A stretch of DNA of 64,000 nt from Lentzea terrae (GCF_003265345.1 NZ_QFWW01000026.1:519778-583777), one strand, 5' to 3'. Shown: positions 51,597 through 61,053, counted from the first letter of the stretch. Translations and numbers: made by a program. The notes: a model not told the origin generated them from the letters alone.

Positions 51597-52883
51597 TCAC
51601 GAGACGTCCGCCGAGCTCGCGGCCCAGGTGTTGCAGGCCTTGATGTCGTTCTGCTTGTGGCCGTGCATGACCCAGCGCTGGTTGTTCGGCGCGCTGCCGT
51701 GGTCTGGCGTGCGGTTGTAGTCGCCGCGTTGGCCGGCGTCTTGCAGACCGGTGTTCACGACGTCCATGGGTATGACGTTCTTGTGCGAGAACGGGGCCAG
51801 GGTCATGCCGCCGAGGCAGGTGGCCTGCAGTTCGAGCCTGCGGTTGAGCTCGAGGCCCTTGGGGGTGTCCCAGCCGCCGACGTCGTACTGGGCCTGGTCG
51901 GCGGCGCGCAGCAGGCCGGTCAGCCACTGGATGTGGTGGCCGTACTCGTGGCCGAGCTGGCCGAGGTACACGCCGGGGTGGCGGGTCGTGGCGCCCTCGT
52001 TCGCGTAGAAGTTGCCGGGCCAGTAGATGACGCCACGGCAGAACATCGCGGTGGTGTCGTTGCGGCGTGATCCACATGGGGTCTGCGTCGTGCCGGTGAA
52101 CACCTGCAGCTCGACCGGCTGGTACGGCAGGTTCGCGGCTTTGAGGGCCGGCTGCCACGCCTTCTCGATGCACGGTAGCGCGGCGGCGAGGAACCGCTCC
52201 TCGCCGGCCGGGTTGTACTGCATCGCGGGCAACGGGCACGAGGCGAAGTCGTTCGCGCCGACGCCGGTGCCGAAGATCGGGTGGTCGGCGAGCTTGTAGA
52301 CCGCCTTCGGGCCCGGCGGGGTCGTGGGCGTGCTCGACGTCTGCGTGGTGCGGGTGGACGTCGTCGTGGTGGTGGTCGTGGTCGTCGTCGTTGTGTAGGT
52401 GTAGGTCGGGCTGTAGGTGGTGTAGGCCGAGTAGCCCGTGTCCTTCACCTTGCTGTTGAACGCGGCCGCGAAGACGCCGACTGCGCCGAGGCCGAGGATC
52501 ACGACGCCGCCCAACACGAGCGCGAGGATCGGGCCGTTGCTGCTTTTGCGGCGTGGGGGCATGACGGGATACGGCGCGAACCCCGGCTGAGGGTGGTGGC
52601 CCCAGGTGGGTTGCGGTGGCGGCATCACCGGACGCGGCGGGGGAAGGGGAGCGCGGCCGGGCGGCGGGCCGTACGGCGGGGGACCCAGAGGCCTCATCGG
52701 AGGCGGGCCCATCGGCGGACGCATGCCGGGAGCGGGCGGCGGTCCCACGGGACGCATGCCGGGCGGAGGTCCTTGAGCGGGGCGAGGAGGCATCGGCGGC
52801 CCGTACGGCGGTGGTGCGGGCACAGGCGGTGGCCCCACCGGGCGTGGCGGCGGCCAGTTGCCCGGCGACGGTGGTTGCGTCAT
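51597..52883 (-). CDS. Proline-rich membrane-anchored zinc metallopeptidase, copy 1
   Basis: A 428-residue paralogue of the gene at 50222: Pro/Gly/Met-rich cytoplasmic tail (about 1-125), a membrane helix (about 135-157), a long Thr-rich linker (many consecutive Thr) and the peptidase domain with GHEYGHHIQWLTG and ELQATCLGG. Its substrate is unknown. The start ATG (MTQPPSPGNW) is 48 bp from the divergent DUF2207 gene. The 127 bp between copies 1 and 2 carry no gene. Confidence 0.8.
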   Translation of the reverse strand: MTQPPSPGNWPPPRPVGPPPVPAPPPYGPPMPPRPAQGPPPGMRPVGPPPAPGMRPPMGPPPMRPLGPPPYGPPPGRAPLPPPRPVMPPPQPTWGHHPQPGFAPYPVMPPRRKSSNGPILALVLGGVVILGLGAVGVFAAAFNSKVKDTGYSAYTTYSPTYTYTTTTTTTTTTTTSTRTTQTSSTPTTPPGPKAVYKLADHPIFGTGVGANDFASCPLPAMQYNPAGEERFLAAALPCIEKAWQPALKAANLPYQPVELQVFTGTTQTPCGSRRNDTTAMFCRGVIYWPGNFYANEGATTRHPGVYLGQLGHEYGHHIQWLTGLLRAADQAQYDVGGWDTPKGLELNRRLELQATCLGGMTLAPFSHKNVIPMDVVNTGLQDAGQRGDYNRTPDHGSAPNNQRWVMHGHKQNDIKACNTWAASSADVS

Positions 52884-52931
52884 CGCCGAAAATCCCCCAG
52901 ATGGCGTCTGTTCGAAAGTCCGCCGGAGCAT

Positions 52932-54572
52932 ATGAGGACTCCGCTATTGTCCGCAGCCGTGTTGAAGAACTGGGGAGTGGCGATCTTCGCCGCGGCCGCG
53001 CTGACGTCCACAACGGCTGTTGGCGCGCTCGCGCAGCCGCTTCCGGGGACGGTCAGCACCGAGGTCCGGATGAAGCTCGAGCGCGACTCGAAGCTCACCG
53101 TCACCGAGACCGTGCACGTGCCGGACGGCAAGACGGTCAACCGGACCGTCCCTTTGCGACTCGCCGTCGGCAACGACCTGGAGCGTCAGTACCAGGTCAC
53201 CGACGCGAAGGTCGAGGGCAGCGGCAAGGCGACGGTCGGCGACGACCAGTTCTCCGTCAAGCTCGAGGGCGGCCAGGCCACCCTGACCTACACGGTCGTC
53301 GGCGCGGTCGCCCCGGTCGGTGACGCGCTGGAGGTCCGCTGGCAGGTCGCGGGCGGCTGGGACACCGAGCTCGACAAGGTCGCCGTCACGTTCTCCGCAC
53401 CCGACTCGCCGACGTCGGTCAACTGCCTCGCGGGTCCCGTCGGGTCGTCGCAGCCGTGCACCAGCGCGGACCTCGCGGACGGCAAGGGCGTGCGGGCGCA
53501 GGAGATCAAGCTCGCCGCCGGTGAACGCGTCGATGTCGCGATCGGACTGTCCGCCGGGGTCGTGCCGCCGAACGCCGTCGTGGTGCAGCAGTCCGGCCTG
53601 GCCGCCGCGTTCGCGCTGACCCCGGTGAGCGGCATCGCGCTCGGTGCGTTGCTGGTGTTGCTGCTCGGCGGTGTCGCGCTGCTCTGGTACCTGCGCGGCC
53701 GGGACGTCGCGGCGCTCTCCAGCGAGGTCGGCGCGGTCTCCGTGCTGGTGCGCGACCAGAACAACCGGGTCGCGTTCGCCTCGCCCGACGGGGTGCTGCC
53801 CGGTCAGGTCGGCACGGTCGTCGACGAGCACGTGGACGTCGTGGACGTGACGGCCACGGTGATCGACCTGGCTGTGCGCAACTACCTGTGGATCGCTGAG
53901 GTCGAGGGTCACGACTGGCAGATCGTGCGCCGCAACCCGGCCGACGACTCGCTGTCCGGGTACGAGAAGGCCGTCTACGAAGCCCTTCTGCCGCAGGGCG
54001 TCGACGCGGTGACGGTGTCCGAGCTGCGCGGCCGGCGGATCGACCTCGCCCAGGTCCGCGAGCGGCTCTACGCGGACGTCGTCGAGAAGCGCTGGTTCGT
54101 GCGCCGGCCCGACGCCGAGCGCAGCCTGTTCTGGTGGGTCGGCATCGTGGTCGCGGTGCTGGGCGTGGTCGCCACGGTCGTGCTGGCGCTGACGATCGGC
54201 AACGCGCTGTTCGGCCTCGCGGTCGCGGTCGGCGGTGTCGCGCTGGCGTTCGGCGCCCGGTCGATGCCCGCCCGCACCAAGCGCGGCAGTGAGCTGCTGG
54301 AGCACGTCCGGGGCCTGCGCGGCTACCTGCACGGCGTGACGCCGGACGACGTTCCGGAGGACGACCGCGAGCTCGTCTTCTCCCGGTCGTTGCCGTACGC
54401 GGTGGTGCTCGGCGAGACCGAGCGCTGGCTCGCCACGTTCGGTCAGCAGGACCTCTATTGGTACGGGAACGCCTCCGATTTCCGCCGCAGCTTCCCCGCG
54501 TTCCTGGGGGCACTGGACGGCGTGCTCGCCCAGGCGGGCCACCTTCGATCGCTTCGGACGCCGAACCCGTAG
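52932..54572 (+). CDS. DUF2207-type membrane protein
   Basis: A 546-residue predicted membrane protein. A signal peptide (to about GALA-Q, residue 33) leads to an extracytoplasmic beta-rich domain of some 180 residues (about 35-220), a first membrane helix (about 228-250), a cytoplasmic helical region and two or three further helices near 405-445. This layout fits DUF2207 proteins, whose function is unknown. The ATG at 52932 follows GGAG. It ends 10 bp before the first M16 peptidase gene and is probably in the same transcript. Confidence 0.75.
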   Translation: MRTPLLSAAVLKNWGVAIFAAAALTSTTAVGALAQPLPGTVSTEVRMKLERDSKLTVTETVHVPDGKTVNRTVPLRLAVGNDLERQYQVTDAKVEGSGKATVGDDQFSVKLEGGQATLTYTVVGAVAPVGDALEVRWQVAGGWDTELDKVAVTFSAPDSPTSVNCLAGPVGSSQPCTSADLADGKGVRAQEIKLAAGERVDVAIGLSAGVVPPNAVVVQQSGLAAAFALTPVSGIALGALLVLLLGGVALLWYLRGRDVAALSSEVGAVSVLVRDQNNRVAFASPDGVLPGQVGTVVDEHVDVVDVTATVIDLAVRNYLWIAEVEGHDWQIVRRNPADDSLSGYEKAVYEALLPQGVDAVTVSELRGRRIDLAQVRERLYADVVEKRWFVRRPDAERSLFWWVGIVVAVLGVVATVVLALTIGNALFGLAVAVGGVALAFGARSMPARTKRGSELLEHVRGLRGYLHGVTPDDVPEDDRELVFSRSLPYAVVLGETERWLATFGQQDLYWYGNASDFRRSFPAFLGALDGVLAQAGHLRSLRTPNP

Positions 54573-54582
54573 GCTGGCGGGC

Positions 54583-55866
54583 ATGGCCTCACCCGAACTG
54601 CACAGGTTCACGTTGCCCAACGGCCTGCGGGTGGTGCTCGCCCCCGACGCCAGCGCACCGGTCGTCGGCGTCAGCGTGCACTACGACGTCGGCTTCCGCT
54701 CCGAGCCGGAGGGGCGCACCGGGTTCGCGCACCTCTTCGAGCACCTGATGTTCCAGGGCAGTGAAAGCCTGGAGAAGCTGGCGCACTTCCGACATGTGCA
54801 GTCGTCGGGTGGCACGTTCAACGGGTCCACACACCCGGACTACACCGACTACTACCAGGTGCTGCCGAGCGCGGCGCTCGAGCGGGCGCTGTTCCTCGAG
54901 GCCGACCGCATGCGCGCGCCGAAGCTCACCGAGGAGAACCTCCGCAACCAGATCGACGTGGTGAAGGAGGAGATCCGGCTCAACGTGCTGAACCGCCCGT
55001 ACGGCGGGTTCCCCTGGATCCTGCTGCCGCCGGTGCTGTTCAAGACGTTCGCCAACGCGCACAACGGCTACGGCGACTTCGTCGACCTGGAGAGCGCCAC
55101 GGTCGACAACTGCGCGGAGTTCTTCGACACCTACTACTCGCCGTCCAACGCGGTGCTGACGGTCGCGGGCGACCTCGACGTCGAGACCACCAAGGCGTTG
55201 GTGGAGAAGCACTTCGGCGACGTGCCCGCGCGGCCCAAGCCGGAGCGCCCCTCGTTCGCCGAGCCCGCACCGCAGGGCGAGGTGCGGCAGGAGCACGGCG
55301 ACGCGCTGGCCCCGCTGCCCGCGATCGCGATCGGCTACCGCGTGCCGGACCCGGTCACCGACATCGACGGCTACCTCGCGTACCTGGTGCTCGCCGGCGT
55401 GCTGACCGACGGCGACAGCTCGCGCCTCCAGCAGCGCCTCGTGCACCGCGAGGGCATCGTGATCGACCTGAACGCCGGCTGCGGCCTGTTCGGACCGTTG
55501 GAAGCCCGCGACCCGGACACGTTCAGCATCACCGCGATCCACACCGCCGAGGTCTCGCCCGACCAGGTCGTCGCGGCGATCGACGAGGAGCTGCAGAAGC
55601 TCGCGCAGGAGCCGCCGTCGGCAGAGGAGCTGGCGAAGGTCACCGCGCGCTGGGCGTCGACCATGCACAAGGAGCACGACCGGCTCACGAACCGCACGCT
55701 GGGCCTCGGCTCCGCGGAGCTGCTGTTCGGCCGCGCCGAGCTGATCTACGAACTGCCCGAGCGGATCGCCTCGGTGACCGTGGACGAGGTGTCCGCAGCG
55801 GCCAAGGCCCTGCGTCCCGACGCCCGTGCCCTTCTTCTCGTCAAGCCCACCGGAGGAGCTCAGTGA
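54583..55866 (+). CDS. M16-family zinc peptidase, active subunit
   Basis: A 427-residue peptidase of the pitrilysin/mitochondrial-processing-peptidase family. The inverted zinc motif HLFEH (H50, E53, H54) and the distal Glu in VVKEEI (about 129-130) are present, so it should be catalytic. It overlaps the next M16 gene by four bases (GTGA), and that partner lacks the motif; the two should form the usual active/inactive heterodimer. Substrates are likely short unfolded peptides. Confidence 0.9.
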   Translation: MASPELHRFTLPNGLRVVLAPDASAPVVGVSVHYDVGFRSEPEGRTGFAHLFEHLMFQGSESLEKLAHFRHVQSSGGTFNGSTHPDYTDYYQVLPSAALERALFLEADRMRAPKLTEENLRNQIDVVKEEIRLNVLNRPYGGFPWILLPPVLFKTFANAHNGYGDFVDLESATVDNCAEFFDTYYSPSNAVLTVAGDLDVETTKALVEKHFGDVPARPKPERPSFAEPAPQGEVRQEHGDALAPLPAIAIGYRVPDPVTDIDGYLAYLVLAGVLTDGDSSRLQQRLVHREGIVIDLNAGCGLFGPLEARDPDTFSITAIHTAEVSPDQVVAAIDEELQKLAQEPPSAEELAKVTARWASTMHKEHDRLTNRTLGLGSAELLFGRAELIYELPERIASVTVDEVSAAAKALRPDARALLLVKPTGGAQ

Positions 55867-57251
55867 CCGCCGCCAAGACCCATCGTTCGGCCGAGGAGAT
55901 CGGGCGCACCGAAGTCGGTCCGCGTCCGCTCCCCGAACTGGGCGTGCAGAAGGCGGCCGCCGATCTGTCCACCGTGGACACCGTGCTGCCGAACGGCCTG
56001 CGGGTGATCGCGGTGCGCCGTGCCACCGTGCCGATGGTCGAGATCCGGCTGCGCGTGCCGTTCGCCGACCCGGCCGCGTCGAGCACGGGCTCGCAGCACT
56101 CCGCGGTGGCCGAGCTGCTCGCGAACACCGTGCTGACCGGCACCGCGTCCCGGTCCCGCGTGCAGATCGACACCGAGCTGGCGCTGGTCGGCGGCGAGCT
56201 CGACTCCGTGGTCGACCCGGAGCGCCTGAGCATCACCGGCAACGCGCTGGCCACCGGCCTCGGCACCGTCCTGGACGTGCTGCGCGACGTGCTGACCTCG
56301 GCCTCGTACCCGGCGGAGGAGCTGGAACGCGAGCGCGCCCGGCTCGTCGAGCGCATCACCATCGCCCGCTCGCAGCCGAGCGTCATCGCGCGCGAGGCGT
56401 TGCAGAAGGTCCTCTACGGCGACCACCCGTACGCCAAGGAGATGCCGGAGGCCGACGAGGTCGCCGCCGTCACCCGTGACGACGTGGTGGCGCTGCACGG
56501 CAAGGCTCTGCTGCCGCGCGGCTCGGTGCTCGTGATCGTCGGCGACGTCGAACCCGCGGAGGCCGTCGCGCAGATCGGCGACGCGCTGGGCACGTGGCAG
56601 GGCGACGGCGAGGCCGTCCAGCTGCCGCCACTGCCCGAGGTCGAGGGTGGCGACGTGCTGCTGGTGCACCGCGCCGGTGCCGTGCAGTCGCAGATCCGCC
56701 TTGCCGCACAGGCGATTCCGCGCACCGACCCGCGCTACCCCGCGCTGCAGCTCGCGAACCTGGTCTACGGCGGGTTCTTCTCGTCGCGCCTGGTCGAGAA
56801 CATCCGCGAGGACAAGGGCTACACCTACAGCGCCCGTTCGCACCCCGAGTTCACGATCCACGGCGCCACGCTGCTGATCGACGCGGACACGGCCTCCGAC
56901 GTGACGGCGGCGGCGTTGCTGGAGACCCGCTACGAGCTCGCCCGGCTCGGCCTGGTGCCGCCGACGGAGTCCGAAGTGGACGTCGCGCGCAGCTACGCGA
57001 TCGGCACGCTGCTCACCACGACGTCTTCGCAGTCCGGCCTGGCGTCGTTCCTGGTGAACCTCGTCGCGCTCGGCCTCGGCATCGACTGGCTGGTGGCGCA
57101 CCCGCAGCGCCTGCAGGCCGTCACGCCGGAGCAGGTCGCCGCGGCGGCGCTGGAGTTCTTCGCTCCCGGCAACTTCACCGGTGTGCTGGTCGGCGACGCC
57201 GAGCTGCTCAAGCCGAAGCTGTCGGCCCTGGGCGGGGTTTCGTTCCAGTGA
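55863..57251 (+). CDS. M16-family peptidase, non-catalytic partner
   Basis: A 462-residue M16-fold protein in which the place of HxxEH reads HSAVAELL, so zinc cannot bind as in the active subunit. The C-terminal M16 domain keeps the substrate-binding GGFFSSRLVENIREDKGYTY pattern. GTG at 55863 has GGAGGAG just upstream. With the preceding gene it forms a two-subunit enzyme like alpha/beta mitochondrial processing peptidase. It ends with a four-base overlap with nudC. Confidence 0.85.
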   Translation: MTAAKTHRSAEEIGRTEVGPRPLPELGVQKAAADLSTVDTVLPNGLRVIAVRRATVPMVEIRLRVPFADPAASSTGSQHSAVAELLANTVLTGTASRSRVQIDTELALVGGELDSVVDPERLSITGNALATGLGTVLDVLRDVLTSASYPAEELERERARLVERITIARSQPSVIAREALQKVLYGDHPYAKEMPEADEVAAVTRDDVVALHGKALLPRGSVLVIVGDVEPAEAVAQIGDALGTWQGDGEAVQLPPLPEVEGGDVLLVHRAGAVQSQIRLAAQAIPRTDPRYPALQLANLVYGGFFSSRLVENIREDKGYTYSARSHPEFTIHGATLLIDADTASDVTAAALLETRYELARLGLVPPTESEVDVARSYAIGTLLTTTSSQSGLASFLVNLVALGLGIDWLVAHPQRLQAVTPEQVAAAALEFFAPGNFTGVLVGDAELLKPKLSALGGVSFQ

Positions 57252-58195
57252 GCTTCGATCTAGTCGGTCTGCCCGCGCTGTCGCGGTTCGCGATCGACCG
57301 GTCCGAGCCGTTGCGCGGCGATTCCGAGCGAATCGCCGCGCTGTGGCCCAAGGCCCGGATGATCGTGGTCGACACGCGCGGGCGGACCCTGGTGGCCGAC
57401 CGCGGCACCCGCGTGGTCGACCGGTCCGCGCTGGAGTTCGGCGACGAGCCGCCGCTGGGTGCCGCGCTGCTCGGGGAGCAGGACGGCGTGGCCTACTTCG
57501 CCGTGCTGATGCCGGCGGAGGAGGACGGGCAAGTTCCCGTCGGTCGTTCCTGGATGCTGCCGGAGCTGACGGATTCGCCGCAGTGGCTGGACCTCCGCCA
57601 GGCCGGGGCGACGTTGGACGACACGTCGGCCGGGTTGTTCACCACGGCCGCGGCGTTGTTCCAGTGGCATCGGCTCGGCAAGTTCTGCGCCAAGTGCGGT
57701 GCGGCCGTGGTGTTCGAGAAGTCCGGCTGGGTCAGCGCGTGTTCCGGGTGCGGGCGGGAGGAGTACCCGCGCACCGATGCCGCGGTGATCTGCCTCGTGC
57801 ACGACGGCGCGGATCAGGTGCTCGTCGCCCGTGGACCGGAGTGGCCTGAGGGCAGGTTCTCCGTGCTGGCCGGGTTCGTCGAGGCCGGCGAGTCGCTGGA
57901 AGCCTGCGTGGCACGGGAGATCTTCGAAGAGGTCGGCGTCGCCGTGCGCGACATCCGGTACCTCGGGTCGCAGCCGTGGCCGTTCCCGCGGTCGTTGATG
58001 ATCGGCTTCGAGGCCGTGGCGGATCCTGCTGAGCCGTTGCGGCCCGCTGACGGTGAGATCGCCGAGGCCAAGTGGGTCTCGCGGGCCGATGTCCGCAAGG
58101 CGATCGAGGAGCCCGGGAGTGTGCCCGGGCTCGGGCTCGCCGGTGGGGCTTCGATCGCGTTCCGGATGCTGCAGTCCTGGGCTTTGCAGGACTGA
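57248..58195 (+). CDS. nudC: NAD(+) diphosphatase NudC (Nudix hydrolase)
   Basis: A 315-residue NudC protein: an N-terminal domain, a zinc ribbon with CAKCG and CSGCG, a Nudix box (GFVEAGES, then REIFEEVG) and the NudC-specific SQPWPFP motif after it. It cleaves NADH or NAD(+) to nicotinamide mononucleotide and AMP, and in other bacteria removes NAD caps from RNA. GTG at 57248 overlaps the stop of the M16 gene, so all four genes from DUF2207 to nudC may be one operon. Confidence 0.9.
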   Translation: MSFDLVGLPALSRFAIDRSEPLRGDSERIAALWPKARMIVVDTRGRTLVADRGTRVVDRSALEFGDEPPLGAALLGEQDGVAYFAVLMPAEEDGQVPVGRSWMLPELTDSPQWLDLRQAGATLDDTSAGLFTTAAALFQWHRLGKFCAKCGAAVVFEKSGWVSACSGCGREEYPRTDAAVICLVHDGADQVLVARGPEWPEGRFSVLAGFVEAGESLEACVAREIFEEVGVAVRDIRYLGSQPWPFPRSLMIGFEAVADPAEPLRPADGEIAEAKWVSRADVRKAIEEPGSVPGLGLAGGASIAFRMLQSWALQD

Positions 58196-58216
58196 CGCAC
58201 CACCCGGTTGCCGCGC

Positions 58217-59170
58217 TCACACCTCGGCCGCCGGCATGCGTCCGGACACCAGGGCCTCGCCCAGCGTGGTCAGCGAATGCACGGTCCGCGCGCCGTGCCT
58301 GGTCGTCCGGAGCAGGCCCGCGCCGCGCAGCACCCCGGTGTGCCGGCTGACCGACGCGGGTGACGTGCCGACGCGGCGGGCCAGCTCGGTGGTACCGGTG
58401 CCCGTGCGGGCGCACTCCAGCACGGCGCGGCGGGTCGGGCCGAGCAGCTCGTCCAGTCCGCTGGGCGCGGTTGCCGTCCACCGGTCGGCGTCCGAGATCG
58501 GGTACACGAGCACCGGCGGCAGCTCGGGGTCGGTGAGCGTGCCCGGCAGGCGGCCGAAGTACGACGGCACCAGGCGCAGCCCCCGGCCGCGCAGGTGCAG
58601 GTCGAGGTCGTGCGGGGTGTCGACCTCCAGCGTGGAGCCGTCCCACCGGGCGTGCGGGCGCAGACCGGCGAGCAGGCCGTTCACGCCGGCGTCCACGAGG
58701 TCGCGGGCGCGGCGAGCCCGATCGGCGGTCACGCTCTCCTGGACCGCCTCGGCGTGCGGTTCGACGAGCACCGAGTGCAGGTGCCGCAGCAGGTCGGCGA
58801 GCACGGTCGGCCCGCGTGGTCCGCTCAGCAGCGGGTCGGCCCACGCGGGCAACGGTCTCAAGCGGTCCAGCACCGCCGCCAGCCGGTGCGGTGGTGTCGC
58901 GCACAGCGCCGCCAGCCCCGCCTCCAGTCCGCCGGCCGACTCCGGCGGCACCAGCAGTTCCGACACCGGCGCCAGCAGGTGCAGCAGGCGCGGCGCCGGA
59001 TCGCGGCGGTCGAGCCGGTTCCGCACCGCGTCCAGCCAGCCGTGGAAAACCGGTGGATGAACGCGGTCGCGCAACCGGTGACCCGCGAGCAGCACCTCCC
59101 ACAGCGGGTCCGCGGTCGGTGCGACGGTCGTGCGCACGAGGTCGTCGGTCGTGAAGTGTAAGCGCAGCAA
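58217..59170 (-). CDS. ArsR-like winged-helix transcriptional regulator
   Basis: A 317-residue protein with a C-terminal winged helix: TELARRVGTSPASVSRHTGVLRGAGLL is the recognition region (about 270-297), typical of ArsR-like or DUF5937-type regulators. The long N-terminal part is of unknown fold and probably binds a ligand. The start is TTG at 59170 with GGGGGAA five bases upstream. It is divergent from the small secreted protein at 59292 and is a good candidate for its control. Confidence 0.75.
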   Translation of the reverse strand: MLRLHFTTDDLVRTTVAPTADPLWEVLLAGHRLRDRVHPPVFHGWLDAVRNRLDRRDPAPRLLHLLAPVSELLVPPESAGGLEAGLAALCATPPHRLAAVLDRLRPLPAWADPLLSGPRGPTVLADLLRHLHSVLVEPHAEAVQESVTADRARRARDLVDAGVNGLLAGLRPHARWDGSTLEVDTPHDLDLHLRGRGLRLVPSYFGRLPGTLTDPELPPVLVYPISDADRWTATAPSGLDELLGPTRRAVLECARTGTGTTELARRVGTSPASVSRHTGVLRGAGLLRTTRHGARTVHSLTTLGEALVSGRMPAAEV

Positions 59171-59291
59171 GAGATTCCCCCTGGTCGAAGCCCCCGGATC
59201 GCCATGATGGCGCGACGTTTCCGTTCTGGTGCAACAGTCTTGAGAAGTTCACCCGTCGGGAGGAGAGTCGCTCTCTGCCAGGAGGAATTCC

Positions 59292-59699
59292 ATGAAGGGG
59301 GAGAACATGAGGGGAATGGCGAAGCTGGCGGCGGCTGTCGCGTGCGCGGCGCTCCCGACGGTGCTGATCGCGGCTCCGGCACAAGCGGGACCGCCGAAGG
59401 GTGACGGTGTGTCGGTGCAGCACTACGCCTGCAACAGCTCGGTGGTGCCACCGAACAGGGACCCGATCTCGGCGATCACGGGCGCCAGTTCCGGTGCGCG
59501 CATCCGCACGGGCTCGTCCACGTCCTGCACGTCGGTCGGCGCGAGCGAACCCTCCGACCGGCTGGACTACTACTGCTGGACGCTGGGCAGCGACAGGGCC
59601 ACGTGGACCTACCTGCGCAACGTCCGCACCGGCAAGCGCGGCTGGACCCGTGACGACCTGCTGCCGGGTGGTGGCAGCAACTACGCCTGCCCGCAGTAA
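59292..59699 (+). CDS. Small secreted SH3-like protein
   Basis: A 135-residue exported protein. A signal peptide (cleavage near APAQA-G, about residue 32) precedes a short domain with four cysteines and an SH3-like ending (WTYLRNVRTGKRGWTRDDLL). These proteins are small extracellular proteins of unknown function. The ATG at 59292 follows AGGAGGAATTCC; an ATG five codons later also has a good site. A strong stem-loop follows. Confidence 0.75.
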   Translation: MKGENMRGMAKLAAAVACAALPTVLIAAPAQAGPPKGDGVSVQHYACNSSVVPPNRDPISAITGASSGARIRTGSSTSCTSVGASEPSDRLDYYCWTLGSDRATWTYLRNVRTGKRGWTRDDLLPGGGSNYACPQ

Positions 59700-59716
59700 C
59701 GCCCGCGAAAGCGATC

Positions 59717-59746
59717 GGACGCCGCGGCTTTGCGGCCGCGGCGTCC
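59717..59746. terminator. Stem-loop terminator
   Basis: A perfect 12-bp GC stem (59717-59728 with 59735-59746) and TTTGCG loop, between the convergent secreted protein and monooxygenase genes. Confidence 0.75.
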
Positions 59747-59812
59747 CGCCTGCATTCCGTTGATCGTCCATTTGCGACAGACGACTCGGCTTGCCTCGGG
59801 CGAGCAAGGTTG

Positions 59813-61000
59813 TCAGGCGATCTGCTCGATGTAGCCGTCCGGGCGGATGGTGGCTTCGAGGCCGTTCAGGGCGATGTTGGTGCCCTTGCCGTCGGACAGG
59901 TCGAGGCCGGGGACGAACGTGCCGGCCAGCGGGTGGTCGCAGCCCGTGTCGTAACGGATGTCGGTGCCCTGGATCATCGCGGAGATGCGGGACTTGACCT
60001 CCGGCAGGTCCAGCAGGTCGCTGAACATCGCGTGCAGCTCGCGGGACTGCGGGTCCGGACGGGTCAGCGCGACCTGGGCCATGGTGTTGCGCAGCACCCG
60101 TTCCGCGACGGGGTGGCGTTCGGTGGTGTAGGTGTCGATCAGCGCGGAGTCGCCGGTGGCGAGCTTCCAGCCGAGGTTGAGCGCGTCCTGCAGGCCGAGG
60201 TTCAGGCCCTGGCCGCCGAACGGCGAGTGGACGTGGGCCGCGTCGCCCGCCAGCAGGACGTTGCCGCGGCGGTAGGTGGTGGCCTGGCGGGTGTTGTCGG
60301 TCCAGCTGGTGGCGGTGTGGACGGCGGTGATGCGCACGTCGCGGCCGCTGACCCTGCGCAGGGCGGCTTCGAGTGACTCGCGGGTCACGTCCCTGGTCTC
60401 CGGCGGGCCGTCGAACTCCATCAGCATGATCCGGCCCTTGAGCGGGCCGAAGGCGTGGACGCCGTGCGGCGTGCGGTGCCAGCCGAACGGCAGGTCGCCG
60501 TCCAGGTCGACGATGGCCTGGTAGCCGGTGAGGCTGGGGCCGGTGCCGGGGAAGTCGAAGCCGGCGAGCTTGCGGACCGTGCTGCGGCCGCCGTCGCAAC
60601 CGATGACGAAGTCGGCGTCCGGGAGTTCGGTGACCTCGACACCGCGGCGGATCTCCACGCCCAGTTCGCGGGCGCGGGCTTCGAGCGCTCGTTCCAGCGT
60701 CTGCTGCATGAGCATGATGAGCGGCAGACCGTCCAGTTTGAACAGTCCGGCGAAGTGACCGGTGGAGCCGCGGCTGTGCCAGGCCAGGCGGGCGGCGTCG
60801 GCTTCGCTCGCGGCGTCGATGGCGTGCCCGAAGCCGCGCATGGCGAGCATCTCGTACGTGCGGCCGCTGATCATCTGCGCCTTGATGGTGTCGGCCTGGG
60901 CGGTGAGGCGTTCGAGCACGGTGGTGCGGACGCCGTGTAGGGCTAGTTCGCAGGCGAGCAGCAGACCGACCGGACCGGCACCCACAACTGTCGTTTTCAT
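59813..61000 (-). CDS. FAD-dependent aromatic monooxygenase
   Basis: A 395-residue flavoprotein of the PHBH class: the FAD loop VGAGPVGLLLACELALHG at the N-terminus, the DG motif VIGCDGGRSTVRKLAG and the ribose-binding GDAAHVHSPFGGQGLN. It probably hydroxylates an aromatic substrate or antibiotic (Rox/TetX-like proteins share this layout). The start at 61000 leaves the Rossmann loop almost at the N-terminus. It is divergent from the MarR gene with a perfect palindrome just upstream, indicating ligand-induced control. Confidence 0.85.
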   Translation of the reverse strand: MKTTVVGAGPVGLLLACELALHGVRTTVLERLTAQADTIKAQMISGRTYEMLAMRGFGHAIDAASEADAARLAWHSRGSTGHFAGLFKLDGLPLIMLMQQTLERALEARARELGVEIRRGVEVTELPDADFVIGCDGGRSTVRKLAGFDFPGTGPSLTGYQAIVDLDGDLPFGWHRTPHGVHAFGPLKGRIMLMEFDGPPETRDVTRESLEAALRRVSGRDVRITAVHTATSWTDNTRQATTYRRGNVLLAGDAAHVHSPFGGQGLNLGLQDALNLGWKLATGDSALIDTYTTERHPVAERVLRNTMAQVALTRPDPQSRELHAMFSDLLDLPEVKSRISAMIQGTDIRYDTGCDHPLAGTFVPGLDLSDGKGTNIALNGLEATIRPDGYIEQIA

Positions 61001-61015
61001 GCTCAACATTTGAGC
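61001..61015. promoter_or_regulatory. MarR operator candidate
   Basis: GCTCAA-CAT-TTGAGC, a perfect 6-3-6 palindrome, abuts the monooxygenase start codon in the 53-bp gap to the divergent MarR gene. Confidence 0.6.
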
Positions 61016-61053
61016 GTGAAAACGTGCCGTCGTCAAACGTCATTTAGGATGAG

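Noticed and set aside
57732..61043. Minus-strand open frame spanning nudC, the ArsR-like gene and the monooxygenase
   Set aside because: It runs out of frame through three well-supported genes and shows no domain.
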